DNA of 64,000 nt from JAKAVN01 sp963734845 (GCA_963734845.1 CAVTIS010000017.1:124001-188000); one strand, 5' to 3'. Counted from the first letter of the stretch, positions 25,488-36,079 are shown. Program-made: numbers and translations. The notes: generated by a model not told the origin, from the sequence alone.

Positions 25488-26326
25488 CCACTGAGCACGA
25501 CGCGCCCCCGCCCCGGATCCATCCCAGCGCGGTGGTCGGCCCCGAGGTCGAGCTGGCGCCGGGCGTCGAGGTCGGACCGTTCTGCCTCCTCGACGGCGCA
25601 ATTCGGATCGGTGCGCGCACCCGCCTTATCGGCCACGTCACCATCCTGGGCGAGGTCGAGATGGGCGAGGCCAACGTGGTTCATCCCAACGCGGTCATCG
25701 GCGGCGAGCCGCAGGACCTTGCCTACAGCGGCGGTATGCGCCGTGTGCGGATCGGCGCGCGCAACGTCTTTCGCGAGGGCGTAACGGTGCATCGCGGGAG
25801 CGAGCGCGGCGATATAACGATCATCGGCGACGACAACTTCCTGATGCAAAACGCACACGTCGCACACGACTGCCGCGTCGGCAACGCAGCCATCATCGCC
25901 GGCGGCGCGCTGCTCGCGGGCTGGGTCGAGGTCGGCGACCGGGTGCTGGTTTCGGGCAACTGCGTGGTGCATCAGTTCGTCAGAATCGGCCGGCTCGCGA
26001 TGATGCGCGGGATGAGCCGCACCAGCCGCGACATTCCGCCGTTTTGTATCGCCGACCTGACTCACACGCTGCGCGGGATAAACGCCGTCGGGCTGCGGCG
26101 TGCGGGCTTCGGGGCGCGCTCGATAACCGCACTGCGCCACGCCTTCAAGACGCTGTTCGGCGAGCGGCGCAATCTCAAACTTGCGATCGAAGAGCTGGCG
26201 GCCGCGGGCCCGCTGACGCCCGAGGTCGCCGAGATGGTCGAGTTCATCCGCGCCGCGCGCCGCGGAGTCGCCTTCGGGCCGCGCGCCGCGGGCGAAGCGG
26301 ACGAGTCCGGCGACCCGGCCGAATAG
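25484..26326 (+). CDS. lpxA: Acyl-ACP--UDP-N-acetylglucosamine O-acyltransferase LpxA
   Basis: First committed step of lipid A synthesis: 3-O-acylation of UDP-GlcNAc in the cytosol. 280 aa, near E. coli's 262. Left-handed beta helix hexapeptide repeats run from residue 10 to about 190, with catalytic His128 in NAHVAHDCRVG and the HxHQF element VVHQFVRIGR. C-terminal helical domain with TLFGERRNL. TTG start inside the yacG stop. No lpxD, fabZ or lpxB neighbours, unlike the usual cluster. Confidence 0.93.
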   Translation: MTTEHDAPPPRIHPSAVVGPEVELAPGVEVGPFCLLDGAIRIGARTRLIGHVTILGEVEMGEANVVHPNAVIGGEPQDLAYSGGMRRVRIGARNVFREGVTVHRGSERGDITIIGDDNFLMQNAHVAHDCRVGNAAIIAGGALLAGWVEVGDRVLVSGNCVVHQFVRIGRLAMMRGMSRTSRDIPPFCIADLTHTLRGINAVGLRRAGFGARSITALRHAFKTLFGERRNLKLAIEELAAAGPLTPEVAEMVEFIRAARRGVAFGPRAAGEADESGDPAE

Positions 26327-26355
26327 CTGATCGCAGCGCGGGCGCTGGGCGGCGC

Positions 26356-27234
26356 CTATAGCCGCAACGTAGCGAACACCCCGATATGGTCCGAGGGCCA
26401 GAGCCACGTGCCGTCGCGTTCGCGATGCGGCCGCTCGGCGAACGGCCCGACTTTCCTCACCTCGGCGTCATTTCCGCCCGCCACCCGCATCATAAGGTAG
26501 TCGATACGCTGATTGTGAGTTGCGCGCTCGGCGGTGAGATCGATGTCGTCGCGATCGTTGGTGTAACCTGGGCCGCTGCCGAAGGCCTTATGCAGATCGA
26601 TGAATCCGGCGCGCTCGAATTGAGCGATAGTCGGCGAGTCGGGGATGTCGTTGAAGTCGCCCGCCAAAATCACCGTGATTTCGGAACTGCTTCCAGCCGC
26701 TGCCCATCCGGCGAGTTCCCGCGCCTGCATCGTGCGGACCGCAACTGCGTCAATACATTCCGGCCGGTCCGTGAGGTACGAGACGCTCACGTCGATCCGA
26801 GCGCCGTTCTCAAGCCGAAACCGCCGGCGTAGCGCCACCCGGTTGTCCGGCAAGCGGTAGCGATGCCCGGCGACCTCGGTCGCCATCTCAACCTGCGCGA
26901 TGTATTCGAGCGACTCCGCGGGGCCGTCCGGCTCAACCCGGCTTAGGAGCGCGACGCCCTCGTCGAAGGAGAACTCGCCGTCGCCGGCGCCGTCGGCCAC
27001 GGCGTAGTCGAGCCGATAAATGTCGCTACCGCAGAGCCGGTTGACGCCGTCGCGAATTTTCACCCCGATATCGCCGGTGCCGGTCGCACGCATCACCTCC
27101 TGGAGCGCAGCAACATCGGGGCGGCGCGCGGCGATCGCCTCGGCGATCAGCTCGCAGCGACGCTCCAGCTGGCGGTACGCGGGCAGGTCGTGAAAGACGT
27201 TCAGTGTGAGTATGGTGCACTCCATGCGGCGCAT
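26356..27234 (-). CDS. Endonuclease/exonuclease/phosphatase family protein
   Basis: 292-aa metal-dependent hydrolase of the EEP fold. LTLNVFHD (N-terminal Asn), AALQEV (metal Glu), GDFNDIPDSP (Asp/Asn), RIDYLMM and the final SDHIGVFATL catalytic His are all present. Start could be M1 or M4 (MECTILTLNVFHD). Family members cut DNA, phosphoinositides or nucleotidyl tails; no signal peptide or DNA-binding add-on is visible, so specificity is open. It converges on lpxA with 30 bases between stops. Confidence 0.88.
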   Translation of the reverse strand: MRRMECTILTLNVFHDLPAYRQLERRCELIAEAIAARRPDVAALQEVMRATGTGDIGVKIRDGVNRLCGSDIYRLDYAVADGAGDGEFSFDEGVALLSRVEPDGPAESLEYIAQVEMATEVAGHRYRLPDNRVALRRRFRLENGARIDVSVSYLTDRPECIDAVAVRTMQARELAGWAAAGSSSEITVILAGDFNDIPDSPTIAQFERAGFIDLHKAFGSGPGYTNDRDDIDLTAERATHNQRIDYLMMRVAGGNDAEVRKVGPFAERPHRERDGTWLWPSDHIGVFATLRL

Positions 27235-27384
27235 TGAACCTATGCTCCTGTTGAGCGCGGTAGAATTCGGTTCCCGGCATATGGGCTGGAATGTCGTGAT
27301 TTTTTCTAAACTTTGCTATCGAATCGCGTTACGGCTGATGCTTGCTTGAAGCGGGCCGCTCGGCAACAATTGCCCCTATCGCTC

Positions 27385-27418
27385 CTGCAAAGTCCTGACA
27401 AAAGTTCTGGCAAAAGTT
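27385..27418 (+). repeat. Three ~11-base repeats at the ccm promoter
   Basis: CTGCAAAGT (27385), CTGACAAAAGTT (27395) and CTGGCAAAAGTT (27407) follow each other at 10-12 base spacing, all on roughly one face of the helix. The last one contains the -35 hexamer of the promoter below. A likely binding array for a regulator of cytochrome c maturation. Confidence 0.5.
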
Positions 27419-27435
27419 TTTGACTGGCGTATAAG
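27407..27435 (+). promoter_or_regulatory. Predicted sigma-70 promoter of the ccm operon
   Basis: CTGGCA (27407-27412, four of six to the -35 consensus), 17-base spacer, TATAAG (27430-27435, five of six to TATAAT). The ATG of ccmE follows only nine bases later, giving a very short leader. Confidence 0.45.
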
Positions 27436-27443
27436 AGAGATCG

Positions 27444-27890
27444 ATGCCCTCGAAATTGCGTTTTGTGGTCGGGGCGGGCCTCATCGTGCTCGCCATCGGC
27501 TACCTCATCACCACGGCCGTCCGTAACACGTCCGAATATTACCTCACGGTCAATGAGGTCGGCGCCCGCAAGGCCCAATTGAGCGGCCAGATGCTGCGTG
27601 TGGCCGGACGCGTGAAGGCCGGAACGATTAGCTGGGATCCGGCGACCCTGTCGCTGGCCTTCGCGATGGTTTCGCCGCCCAATCCCGACGGCTCGCCGGT
27701 CAAAACCGTTGCCGCCTCTGAGCCGGCGGAATTTCGCGTGGTCGCACGCGGCGAGCCCAAGCCTGACATGTTCGCGGCCGGACGCGACGTGATCGTCGAA
27801 GGGCGGCTCGCCGCAGACGGCACGATCGAGGCGCGCCAGGTGCTCACCTCATGTCCCTCGAAGTACGTCCCCAAGCAGCCGTCGAAGTGA
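27444..27890 (+). CDS. ccmE: Cytochrome c maturation heme chaperone CcmE, CxxxY type
   Basis: 148-aa inner-membrane protein with a periplasmic OB-fold that carries heme to apocytochromes. N-terminal helix FVVGAGLIVLAIGYLITTAV, then VNEVGARKAQLSGQMLRVAGRVK and VVARGEPKPDMF with VIVEGR. The heme-attachment residue, His in H-x3-Y of most CcmE, is Cys137 here in SCPSKY (C-x3-Y). This C-x3-Y form is known from archaea and some deltaproteobacteria. First gene of the operon, close to ccmF. Confidence 0.93.
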   Translation: MPSKLRFVVGAGLIVLAIGYLITTAVRNTSEYYLTVNEVGARKAQLSGQMLRVAGRVKAGTISWDPATLSLAFAMVSPPNPDGSPVKTVAASEPAEFRVVARGEPKPDMFAAGRDVIVEGRLAADGTIEARQVLTSCPSKYVPKQPSK

Positions 27891-27897
27891 AGATGAA

Positions 27898-29907
<2,010 letters not shown>

Positions 29908-29913
29908 GAGCCG

Positions 29914-30444
29914 GTGAACTGCGAGGCGAAATTCACCAGCACGGCCTTGGCGTTCGCGGTCATGCTGATCACGACACTGATGATGCCGCTGATGGCGCCG
30001 GTACGCTCGGCGCGCGCGGCGGCTCCCAGCGGTCAGGAGATCGCCGAAGGGCTCACCTGCCAGTGCGGATGCGGCTTGACGGTCGCCAACTGCAACCATC
30101 CCAACTGCAGCTTCTCGGTGCCGATGCGCGAGCGTATCGACACGATGCTCGCGCACGGGAAGGGTCGCGCCGAGATAATCTCTTATTTTCGCAAGCAATA
30201 CGGCGAGAAGATTCTATCCGCCCCCACGACCCAGGGCTTCAATCTGCTCGCGTGGACGATGCCCTTTGTGGCGCTGCTGGTGGGCGGCGGCCTGGTGGTT
30301 CTGATGATGGGACGATGGCGCGGCGGATCGCCCGCGCCGCCGCAAGCGCCCGGCGATCCAGGCTCAGGCAACTCCGGCAAATCTGGCAAATCCGACTCCG
30401 CGCTTCGCGAGCGTCTTGAACGCGAACTGCGGGAGCGTCTTTAG
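29914..30444 (+). CDS. ccmH: Cytochrome c maturation protein CcmH, variant cysteine motif
   Basis: 176-aa thiol redox partner of CcmF. Signal peptide/N-terminal helix to about residue 40, then TCQCGCGLTVANCNHPNC instead of the usual L-R-C-x2-C, then MRERIDTMLAHGKGRAEIISYF and KQYGEKILSAP, which are clear CcmH landmarks. A helix FVALLVGGGLVVLMMG and a Gly/Ser/Arg-rich tail complete it. GTG start. Five cysteines in the motif may indicate metal binding or an altered thiol chemistry. Confidence 0.88.
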   Translation: MNCEAKFTSTALAFAVMLITTLMMPLMAPVRSARAAAPSGQEIAEGLTCQCGCGLTVANCNHPNCSFSVPMRERIDTMLAHGKGRAEIISYFRKQYGEKILSAPTTQGFNLLAWTMPFVALLVGGGLVVLMMGRWRGGSPAPPQAPGDPGSGNSGKSGKSDSALRERLERELRERL

Positions 30445-30447
30445 GCC

Positions 30448-30945
30448 GTGCTTTACCTTGCCGCGGTGCTGATCGTCGCGAGCGTGGCGCTATTCGTTGC
30501 GGCGCCCTTGGGGGGCGGCCTGCTGGCGACCCGGCGCGCCGGACGCGACGCTGCCGAGGCCGAGCGGCTCGAGCATGAGCGGGCGCTCGCGATGCAGGGG
30601 CTCCGCGAACTGGAATTCGATCGCGAGATGGGCAAGCTTTCCGAGGCCGACTATGCGGCGCTGCACGAGGGACTGATGGCGCGCGCGCTTGGCGCGAGCG
30701 CCGCGCTCGAGCGTCTGCGCGCGACCCCGGCCGCCGCCTCCGCGCCGGAGGCGTCAGCGGGGCGTCCGCGGCTGGTCAAATCCGGCCCGGCGTCTGCGGC
30801 AGCGCCCGGCGCTTCGCCCGCCGCCGCCGTGCGCGTCCGGTTTTGCCCACAATGCGGGGTCGAGGCCGCGGCGGGAAACTTCTGCAGCGAATGCGGCGCG
30901 CCGCTTTCCGTATCGGCGCGCGCGGCGGCGCGGGCCGAGCGATGA
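30448..30945 (+). CDS. CcmI-like membrane protein with C-terminal zinc ribbon
   Basis: 165 aa, GTG start. Residues 1-30 form a membrane helix; residues 30-95 form a helix with LEHERALAMQGLRELEFDREMGKLSEADY, the CcmI/CycH-like juxtamembrane signature. The middle is an Ala/Pro-rich linker. Residues 133-155 read CPQCGVEAAAGNFCSECG, a zinc ribbon (C-x2-C x9 C-x2-C). Usual CcmI has a TPR domain that holds apocytochrome; here a zinc ribbon replaces it. Overlaps the ccmA start (ATGA). Confidence 0.75.
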   Translation: MLYLAAVLIVASVALFVAAPLGGGLLATRRAGRDAAEAERLEHERALAMQGLRELEFDREMGKLSEADYAALHEGLMARALGASAALERLRATPAAASAPEASAGRPRLVKSGPASAAAPGASPAAAVRVRFCPQCGVEAAAGNFCSECGAPLSVSARAAARAER

Positions 30946-31646
30946 CGGCGCCGCTTGTCGAGGCGCGCGCACTGGGCAAGAGTTTCGGTACCGCGCTGGT
31001 CCTGCGCGAGGTTAACCTGGCCGTTGAAGCGGGTCGCGGGGCGGCGGTCGTTGGCGCCAACGGCGCAGGGAAATCGACCCTCATCCGGCTGCTCGCCGGA
31101 CTTTCGGCGCCGAGTCTGGGAGCCGCGATGCTGTTCGGTGTGCCGGCGCGCTCGCTCAAGCCGATGCTGCGCCGCCGTGTTGGCCTGCTGAGCCATCAGA
31201 GCTTCATCTATCCCAACCTGACCGCGCGCGAGAACCTGGAATTCTACGCGACGCTCTATGGCGTCGCGCAGGCACGCGCGGCGGCCGCCGAATGGCTGGA
31301 GCGGGTCGCGCTGGACGCTGCCGCCGACGCCCGAGTGCATGGGTTTTCGCGCGGAATGGAGCAGCGCCTTGCGATTGCGCGCGCGATGCTCGGGCGGCCC
31401 GACGTGTTGTTGCTCGACGAGCCGTTCGCAGCGCTCGACGCCGACGGCGCTGCGCTCGCCGCGGCGCTGGTGCGTGAAGCGATGGGTCGCGGATGCGCGG
31501 TGCTCGCGAGCGCGCATTCAGCGGACGCGCTGGAGGAGTTGGGTTTCGCGGTCCTGACGCTAAGGCGCGGCAAGCTGGTCAGCGATCAGGCGTCCGCCGC
31601 GGGCCAAGGAACGGCGCGCGCGCCGCTTGCCCGGCAAGTTTCGTGA
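30942..31646 (+). CDS. ccmA: Heme exporter ATP-binding protein CcmA
   Basis: 234-aa ABC ATPase that powers release of heme-loaded CcmE. Walker A GANGAGKST, Q-loop in LLSHQSFIYPNLTARENL, signature FSRGMEQRLAIARAM (SRGME replaces the LSGGQ consensus), Walker B DVLLLDEPFAALD and the H-loop ASAHSADAL. The ATG overlaps the zinc-ribbon gene stop. The longer frame starting at 30843 overlaps that gene and is not used. Confidence 0.93.
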   Translation: MTAPLVEARALGKSFGTALVLREVNLAVEAGRGAAVVGANGAGKSTLIRLLAGLSAPSLGAAMLFGVPARSLKPMLRRRVGLLSHQSFIYPNLTARENLEFYATLYGVAQARAAAAEWLERVALDAAADARVHGFSRGMEQRLAIARAMLGRPDVLLLDEPFAALDADGAALAAALVREAMGRGCAVLASAHSADALEELGFAVLTLRRGKLVSDQASAAGQGTARAPLARQVS

Positions 31647-31662
31647 AAGGCGTGCAACGATC

Positions 31663-32337
31663 ATGAACTCCTTCGCCGCCGTGTTGCGCAAGGACCTGCT
31701 GCTCGAAGTGCGCGGCGGGCAGAGCACCGTTGCGCTCGGCGCGCTCTCGCTGCTGGTGTTGGTGGTGCTGGTGTTCGCGTTTAATCCCGGCGGCGGCGAG
31801 CAGGGCGCGGAGGCCGCGGCCGGCGCGCTCTGGGTCGCGCTGGTGTTTTCGGGGATGCTGGGAGCGACGCGGGCGGTCAGCGCCGAGAACGAAAACGGCT
31901 GTATCCGGGCGCTGCTGATGAGCCCGCTCGACCGCGCCGCGCTCTACGCGGCGAAGCTCGCCGCGGCATTCATCTTCATGGCCGTCGCAGAGGCCGCGTC
32001 GATCATCCTGATGGTGCTGTTCTTCAATCTCGAATTCGATGCGCGCGTGATGCGGATGGCGCCCGCGGTGCTGCTCGGCGCGCTCGGCTTCGCCGCGCTG
32101 GCGACGCTGCTCGCGGGGATTTCCTCGCGTCTACGCGGCGGCGACCTGATTCTGCCGCTGCTGGCGGTGCCGATGTTCGTGCCGGCGCTTATCGCCGGGG
32201 TCAAGGCGAGCGCGGGGGCGCTGGGCGGCGCGCCGCTGGGCGATCTGGCTATCTGGTTAAAGGTGCTGATCGCCTTCGACGTGATGTTCGTCGCGGCCGG
32301 CTACCTGCTCTTCGAATATGTCGCGGGAGAGGAGTGA
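31663..32337 (+). CDS. ccmB: Heme exporter permease CcmB
   Basis: 224-aa integral membrane subunit of the CcmABCD complex, length as in E. coli (220). Start MNSFAAVLRKDLLLEVRGGQ. Six predicted helices; RAVSAENENGCIRALLMSPLDRAALYAAK is typical, as is LPLLAVPMFVPALI. The stop is directly followed by the ccmC ATG. Confidence 0.92.
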   Translation: MNSFAAVLRKDLLLEVRGGQSTVALGALSLLVLVVLVFAFNPGGGEQGAEAAAGALWVALVFSGMLGATRAVSAENENGCIRALLMSPLDRAALYAAKLAAAFIFMAVAEAASIILMVLFFNLEFDARVMRMAPAVLLGALGFAALATLLAGISSRLRGGDLILPLLAVPMFVPALIAGVKASAGALGGAPLGDLAIWLKVLIAFDVMFVAAGYLLFEYVAGEE

Positions 32338-33045
32338 ATGAACGGCCGCGCAGTCAGGCTGGGGCTCGGTTTCGTAACGTTGGCGCTGATGCTTGCCGCG
32401 CTCTACATGGTTTTCGCCTACGTGCCGACTGAGGCCGACCAGGGGATCGTCCAGCGTATCTTTTACTTCCACGTGCCGTGCGCGTGGGTCGCGTTCGTCT
32501 CTTTCGCGCTGGTGGCGATCGCGGGGATTTTTTACCTGTGGCTCGGCCAAAAGGTGTGGGATGACCTCGGATACGCCGCGGCCGAGACCGGGATGGTATT
32601 CTGCACGCTGGTGCTGGTGACCGGCTCTATCTGGGCCAAGACTATCTGGGGCGCGTGGTGGACCTGGGACTCGCGCCTGACAACCACTTTAATTCTGTGG
32701 CTGCTGTATGGCGGGTACCTGATGCTGCGCGCGATGACGGGCGATTCGGAGCAGGGTGCGCGCTTCGGCGCGGTGGTGGGAATCGTCGCCGCGATCGACG
32801 TGCCGATTGTGATCGTCTCGGTGCGCCTGTGGCGCACGATCCATCCCGCAGTCCTGGTGACCCGCCAGGGCGGCCACGGCCTGCAGGACCCGCGGATGGT
32901 CACGACGCTGCTGGTCTCGCTCGCCGCGTTTACCGCGCTCTTCATCTGGATTCTGTGCCTGCGCTTCGTCACCCTGCGGATGCATACGCGCCTCGGCGCG
33001 CTCGCGCGTTCGCTGGCGTTGGCCGAGGCCGCGGCGCAAGATTAG
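32338..33045 (+). CDS. ccmC: Heme exporter protein CcmC
   Basis: 235-aa membrane protein that loads heme onto CcmE. QRIFYFHVPCAWVAF near the N-terminus, the heme-binding tryptophan-rich WGAWWTWDSRLTTTLILWL, and WRTIHPAVL give the conserved His and Trp residues. Six helices. Stop 20 bases before the small ccmD. Confidence 0.94.
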   Translation: MNGRAVRLGLGFVTLALMLAALYMVFAYVPTEADQGIVQRIFYFHVPCAWVAFVSFALVAIAGIFYLWLGQKVWDDLGYAAAETGMVFCTLVLVTGSIWAKTIWGAWWTWDSRLTTTLILWLLYGGYLMLRAMTGDSEQGARFGAVVGIVAAIDVPIVIVSVRLWRTIHPAVLVTRQGGHGLQDPRMVTTLLVSLAAFTALFIWILCLRFVTLRMHTRLGALARSLALAEAAAQD

Positions 33046-33065
33046 TGCTGCCGCACGAGAGACTG

Positions 33066-33254
33066 ATGGACAACTTGAGTTACCTGTTCGCCGCCTATGC
33101 GATAATCTTCGTCGTGATCTTTGGCTACGTGCTCTTCATCTGGCGCCGCCAGGTGGCGCTGGAGGGCGAGTTGCGCGCGATGGAGGCGCGGATGCGGGCA
33201 CTCGACCCGGCCGCCGGCGCTGCCCAAGCGGGCGAGTCGCGCACGGGCTCTTGA
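33066..33254 (+). CDS. ccmD: Small membrane protein CcmD
   Basis: 62 aa: MDNLSYLFAAYAIIFVVIFG, a single helix, WRRQVALEGELRAMEARM and a short tail. This is the CcmD layout (helix then basic cytoplasmic helix) and stabilises CcmABC-CcmE. It ends the operon. Confidence 0.8.
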   Translation: MDNLSYLFAAYAIIFVVIFGYVLFIWRRQVALEGELRAMEARMRALDPAAGAAQAGESRTGS

Positions 33255-33310
33255 GCGTACTTGCCGCGGAGAATTATCGTGCACATCTTGAGTCTGATGC
33301 GTCATATTAA

Positions 33311-33329
33311 CCCGATACGCGATATCGGG
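33311..33329 (+). promoter_or_regulatory. Perfect inverted repeat upstream of the DnaJ-like gene
   Basis: CCCGATA (33311-33317) and TATCGGG (33323-33329) around a 5-base centre. Too small and without T-tract for a good terminator, so a repressor-type operator is possible. No HrcA-type CIRCE element is present. Confidence 0.3.
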
Positions 33330-33380
33330 CGGGCCAAGATCGAAAGTGAGGTCGTGCCGGCGAGGACAAGCGCCGCCTAG

Positions 33381-34502
33381 ATGGAATTCCGCGACTACTA
33401 TAAGACCCTCGGCGTCGAACGCGGCGCTTCGGCGGCCGAAATCAAATCGGCCTACCGCAAACTCGCCCGCAAGCATCATCCCGACGTCAACCCCAACAAC
33501 AAGGAAGCCGAGGCCCGATTCAAACAGGTCAACGAGGCCTACCAGGTCCTCAGCGATCCGGAAAAGCGCAAGAAGTACGACGAACTCGGGGCCGACTGGG
33601 AGCGCGGCACCACCGAAGAGGAGATGCGGCGCCGCTATGCCTGGAGCCCGCCGCCCGGGGGCGGCGGCGGTGGTTTTGGCCAGGGCGAGGCCGGCGGCGG
33701 TGGCGGCTTCAGCGATTTCTTCGAGCAATTCTTCGGCGGCCTGGGCGGCGGATTCGCCGGCCGCGGGACCGGTGGCCGCGCGCCGCGCGGCTTTTCGGGC
33801 TACGAATTCACCGAGGCGCCGCCGCGCGGACGCGACATCGATGCCGAGGTCGCGGTTCCGCTGCGTGACGCCATGCGCGGCGCCAAAATGCGAATCACGC
33901 TCAATGCCGAAGACGGATGCGCCAACTGCGGCGGCACCGGAATGGTTTCGCGCGAGGAGCGCCGCGGCAAGACGCGCATCGTCCGCGCTGCTGAGCAGTG
34001 CCCGGTTTGTCACGGCCGCGGCACGATTCCTAACCAGCGCTCGCTCGAGGTGACGATTCCGCCCGGCGTCGTCGACGGCACCCGGATGCGGCTTAAAGGG
34101 CAGGGCGGCAAGGGGCCGCGTCCGGAACTCAATGGCGACCTCTTCCTGACCGTGCGCCTGAGGCCCGATCGGGTTTTCAGTGTCAGCGGGCGCGACCTGC
34201 GCTGCGAGTTGCCGGTGTGGGACTATGAGGCGGCGCTGGGCGCGGAGATAACCGTGCCGACGCTCGACGGACGGCTTTCCTTGAAAATTCCCGCCGCCAG
34301 TCAGACGGGGCGTGTGCTGCGGTTGCGTGGGCGTGGCCTGCCCGGCCGCGGCAAGGAGGCTGCGGGCGACCTCCTTTACGAGCTCAAAGTGCTGGCTCCG
34401 ACCGATATGACCGATGAGGAGCGCAAGCTGATGCAGGAATTCGCCGAGCGGCGGGTCAAGCGCGCGGTGCCCGATCCGCGCGCCGAATTGATCCGCGAGT
34501 AG
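33381..34502 (+). CDS. DnaJ-like co-chaperone with two zinc-finger repeats
   Basis: 373 aa. J-domain at residues 3-68 with the HPD tripeptide at 33-35, then a Gly-rich linker with FFEQFFGG, then DAEVAVPLRDAMRG. The zinc region keeps only two C-x2-C-x-G-x-G repeats (CANCGGTG and CPVCHGRG) instead of four, joined by a basic segment. The C-terminal substrate domains with IPPGVVDGTRMRLKGQGG and LRLRGRGLPG follow. It stimulates DnaK ATPase. No dnaK or grpE nearby. Start ATG 36 bases after the inverted repeat. Confidence 0.92.
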   Translation: MEFRDYYKTLGVERGASAAEIKSAYRKLARKHHPDVNPNNKEAEARFKQVNEAYQVLSDPEKRKKYDELGADWERGTTEEEMRRRYAWSPPPGGGGGGFGQGEAGGGGGFSDFFEQFFGGLGGGFAGRGTGGRAPRGFSGYEFTEAPPRGRDIDAEVAVPLRDAMRGAKMRITLNAEDGCANCGGTGMVSREERRGKTRIVRAAEQCPVCHGRGTIPNQRSLEVTIPPGVVDGTRMRLKGQGGKGPRPELNGDLFLTVRLRPDRVFSVSGRDLRCELPVWDYEAALGAEITVPTLDGRLSLKIPAASQTGRVLRLRGRGLPGRGKEAAGDLLYELKVLAPTDMTDEERKLMQEFAERRVKRAVPDPRAELIRE

Positions 34503-34552
34503 GATTTGCGGCAGTTCAGGGCCGATGCTACTGGACCGGCTCCCTGATTGCG

Positions 34553-36079
34553 GTGCCGGAACTGCCGTCGTACTCTTTACGCTCCGCTTTGCGCCCGATG
34601 AACTCCGCGGCAAAATCAAATCTGGTCGGCAGGATCGCCCGCGCGCTCGAACGGGCCGGGCTACGCTGTAACGGATCATCTGAATCAACCGGTGAATCAA
34701 CCGGCGAAACGATTCTCCTCGCGCTCTCGGGCGGCGCCGATTCGGTGGCGCTGCTCTATTTGCTCCGCGATCTCGCGCCGCGTTTCGGTTATCGACTCGC
34801 GGCCGCCCATCTGAACCATCACCTGCGCGGCGCGGAATCCGACCGCGACGAGGCTTTCGTGCGCGATCTCTGCGCGACGCTCGGGGTCGAGTTGACGGTC
34901 GAGCAATCAAGCGAGGTCGATCCCGCCGCGTCCAATCTCGAGGAGCGGGCGCGCGAGGTCCGCTACGCTTTTCTCGTTGCCGCGGCAGCGGGGATCGGCG
35001 CGTCGCGTATCGTCACCGCTCATCATGCCGACGACCAGGCCGAAACCGTGATGCTTCGGCTGCTGCGCGGAGCGGGCGCGACCGGGCTCGGCGCGATGGC
35101 CGAGACGATGAGTCTCGGGCCAAGTGGCGTGACGATTGTGCGGCCGATGCTGCGCGTGTCGCGGCGCGAAGTGCTGCGCTACCTGGATTCGATTGGCGCG
35201 CGTTTCGTCGGCGACAGCAGTAATGCGAATCGGGGTATGCTACGCAACCGCGTGCGTCTCGAATTGCTGCCGGCGCTCGAGCGCGACTACGCGCCGGGAT
35301 TGCGCCGCAGGCTCTGCGCGCTGGCCTCGGAGATGCGCGAGCTCGACGACTATCTCGCCGGCGCGGCGCGGACCGAACTGAACCTGCGTCTTCGCGAGAG
35401 CGTCGCGGGCGGCCCGCTGGACCTTTTGGATTTGAACGCCTTCGCCGGGATGCCCCCGGCCCTGGCCGCGGCAGTTTTGCGCGAGTTTCTGACCGCCCGA
35501 ATCTGGAGCCTTCGGCGCCTTTCGCGCCGCCATATCGAGGACCTGCGCAGGCTCTGCCAGGGCGAGTCTCCCAGCGCCACAATCGACCTGCCCGGAGGCT
35601 GGCGAGCCGAGCGGCGCTACGCCGCGCTGGCAATCGAGAGGCGGGTGGAGGCCCAGCCGCTCGCTTCCGCATCTGACGGACCCTTCGCCGTCACGCTTGC
35701 GCGCAAGGGAGTCACCAGGGTGCGGCAAGCGGGTTTCGTCTTTCATTCGAGTATGATGCCGGCCGACGCCTCGCCTATGCCGTTGGATCTTTATGAAGCC
35801 TGCTTTGATGCCGACCTTGCCGTCGCCGGGTTGATGGTACGCAGCTTTGCGCCAGGCGACCGCGTCTCTCCGCTGGGGATGGGAGGATCGCGCAAGCTCC
35901 ATGACATTTTTATCGACCGCAAACTGGCTCGACCGCGCCGCCAGACGTTCCCAGTGGTTACGTTGGAGGGGCAGGTGGCGTGGGTCCCCGGAATGGTGCG
36001 TGGGCGGGTCGCGTTGGTAGGCGAAAAAACCGTCGGGGTGCTGCGCTTACGAGCGTTTGAGGATGCGATTCGCGTTTGA
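34553..36079 (+). CDS. tilS: tRNA(Ile)-lysidine synthase TilS
   Basis: Converts C34 of tRNA-Ile2 to lysidine so that AUA is decoded. 508 aa from the GTG; an ATG at 34598 (MNSAAKSNLVGR) gives a shorter, equally plausible protein. ATP-pyrophosphatase loop SGGADSVALLYLLRD, LAAAHLNHHLRG, HHADDQAETVMLRLLRGAG and the C-terminal SPLGMGGSRKLHDIFID module. Upstream of ftsH, a conserved arrangement. Confidence 0.93.
   Translation: MPELPSYSLRSALRPMNSAAKSNLVGRIARALERAGLRCNGSSESTGESTGETILLALSGGADSVALLYLLRDLAPRFGYRLAAAHLNHHLRGAESDRDEAFVRDLCATLGVELTVEQSSEVDPAASNLEERAREVRYAFLVAAAAGIGASRIVTAHHADDQAETVMLRLLRGAGATGLGAMAETMSLGPSGVTIVRPMLRVSRREVLRYLDSIGARFVGDSSNANRGMLRNRVRLELLPALERDYAPGLRRRLCALASEMRELDDYLAGAARTELNLRLRESVAGGPLDLLDLNAFAGMPPALAAAVLREFLTARIWSLRRLSRRHIEDLRRLCQGESPSATIDLPGGWRAERRYAALAIERRVEAQPLASASDGPFAVTLARKGVTRVRQAGFVFHSSMMPADASPMPLDLYEACFDADLAVAGLMVRSFAPGDRVSPLGMGGSRKLHDIFIDRKLARPRRQTFPVVTLEGQVAWVPGMVRGRVALVGEKTVGVLRLRAFEDAIRV

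Noticed and set aside
26334..26347. Terminator between lpxA and the EEP gene
   Set aside because: Only a 5-base stem (CAGCG/CGCTG); too weak.
33285..33320. Heat-shock (sigma-32) promoter before the DnaJ-like gene
   Set aside because: CTTGAG and CCCGATA are present but about 18 bases apart, longer than the usual spacing; not convincing.
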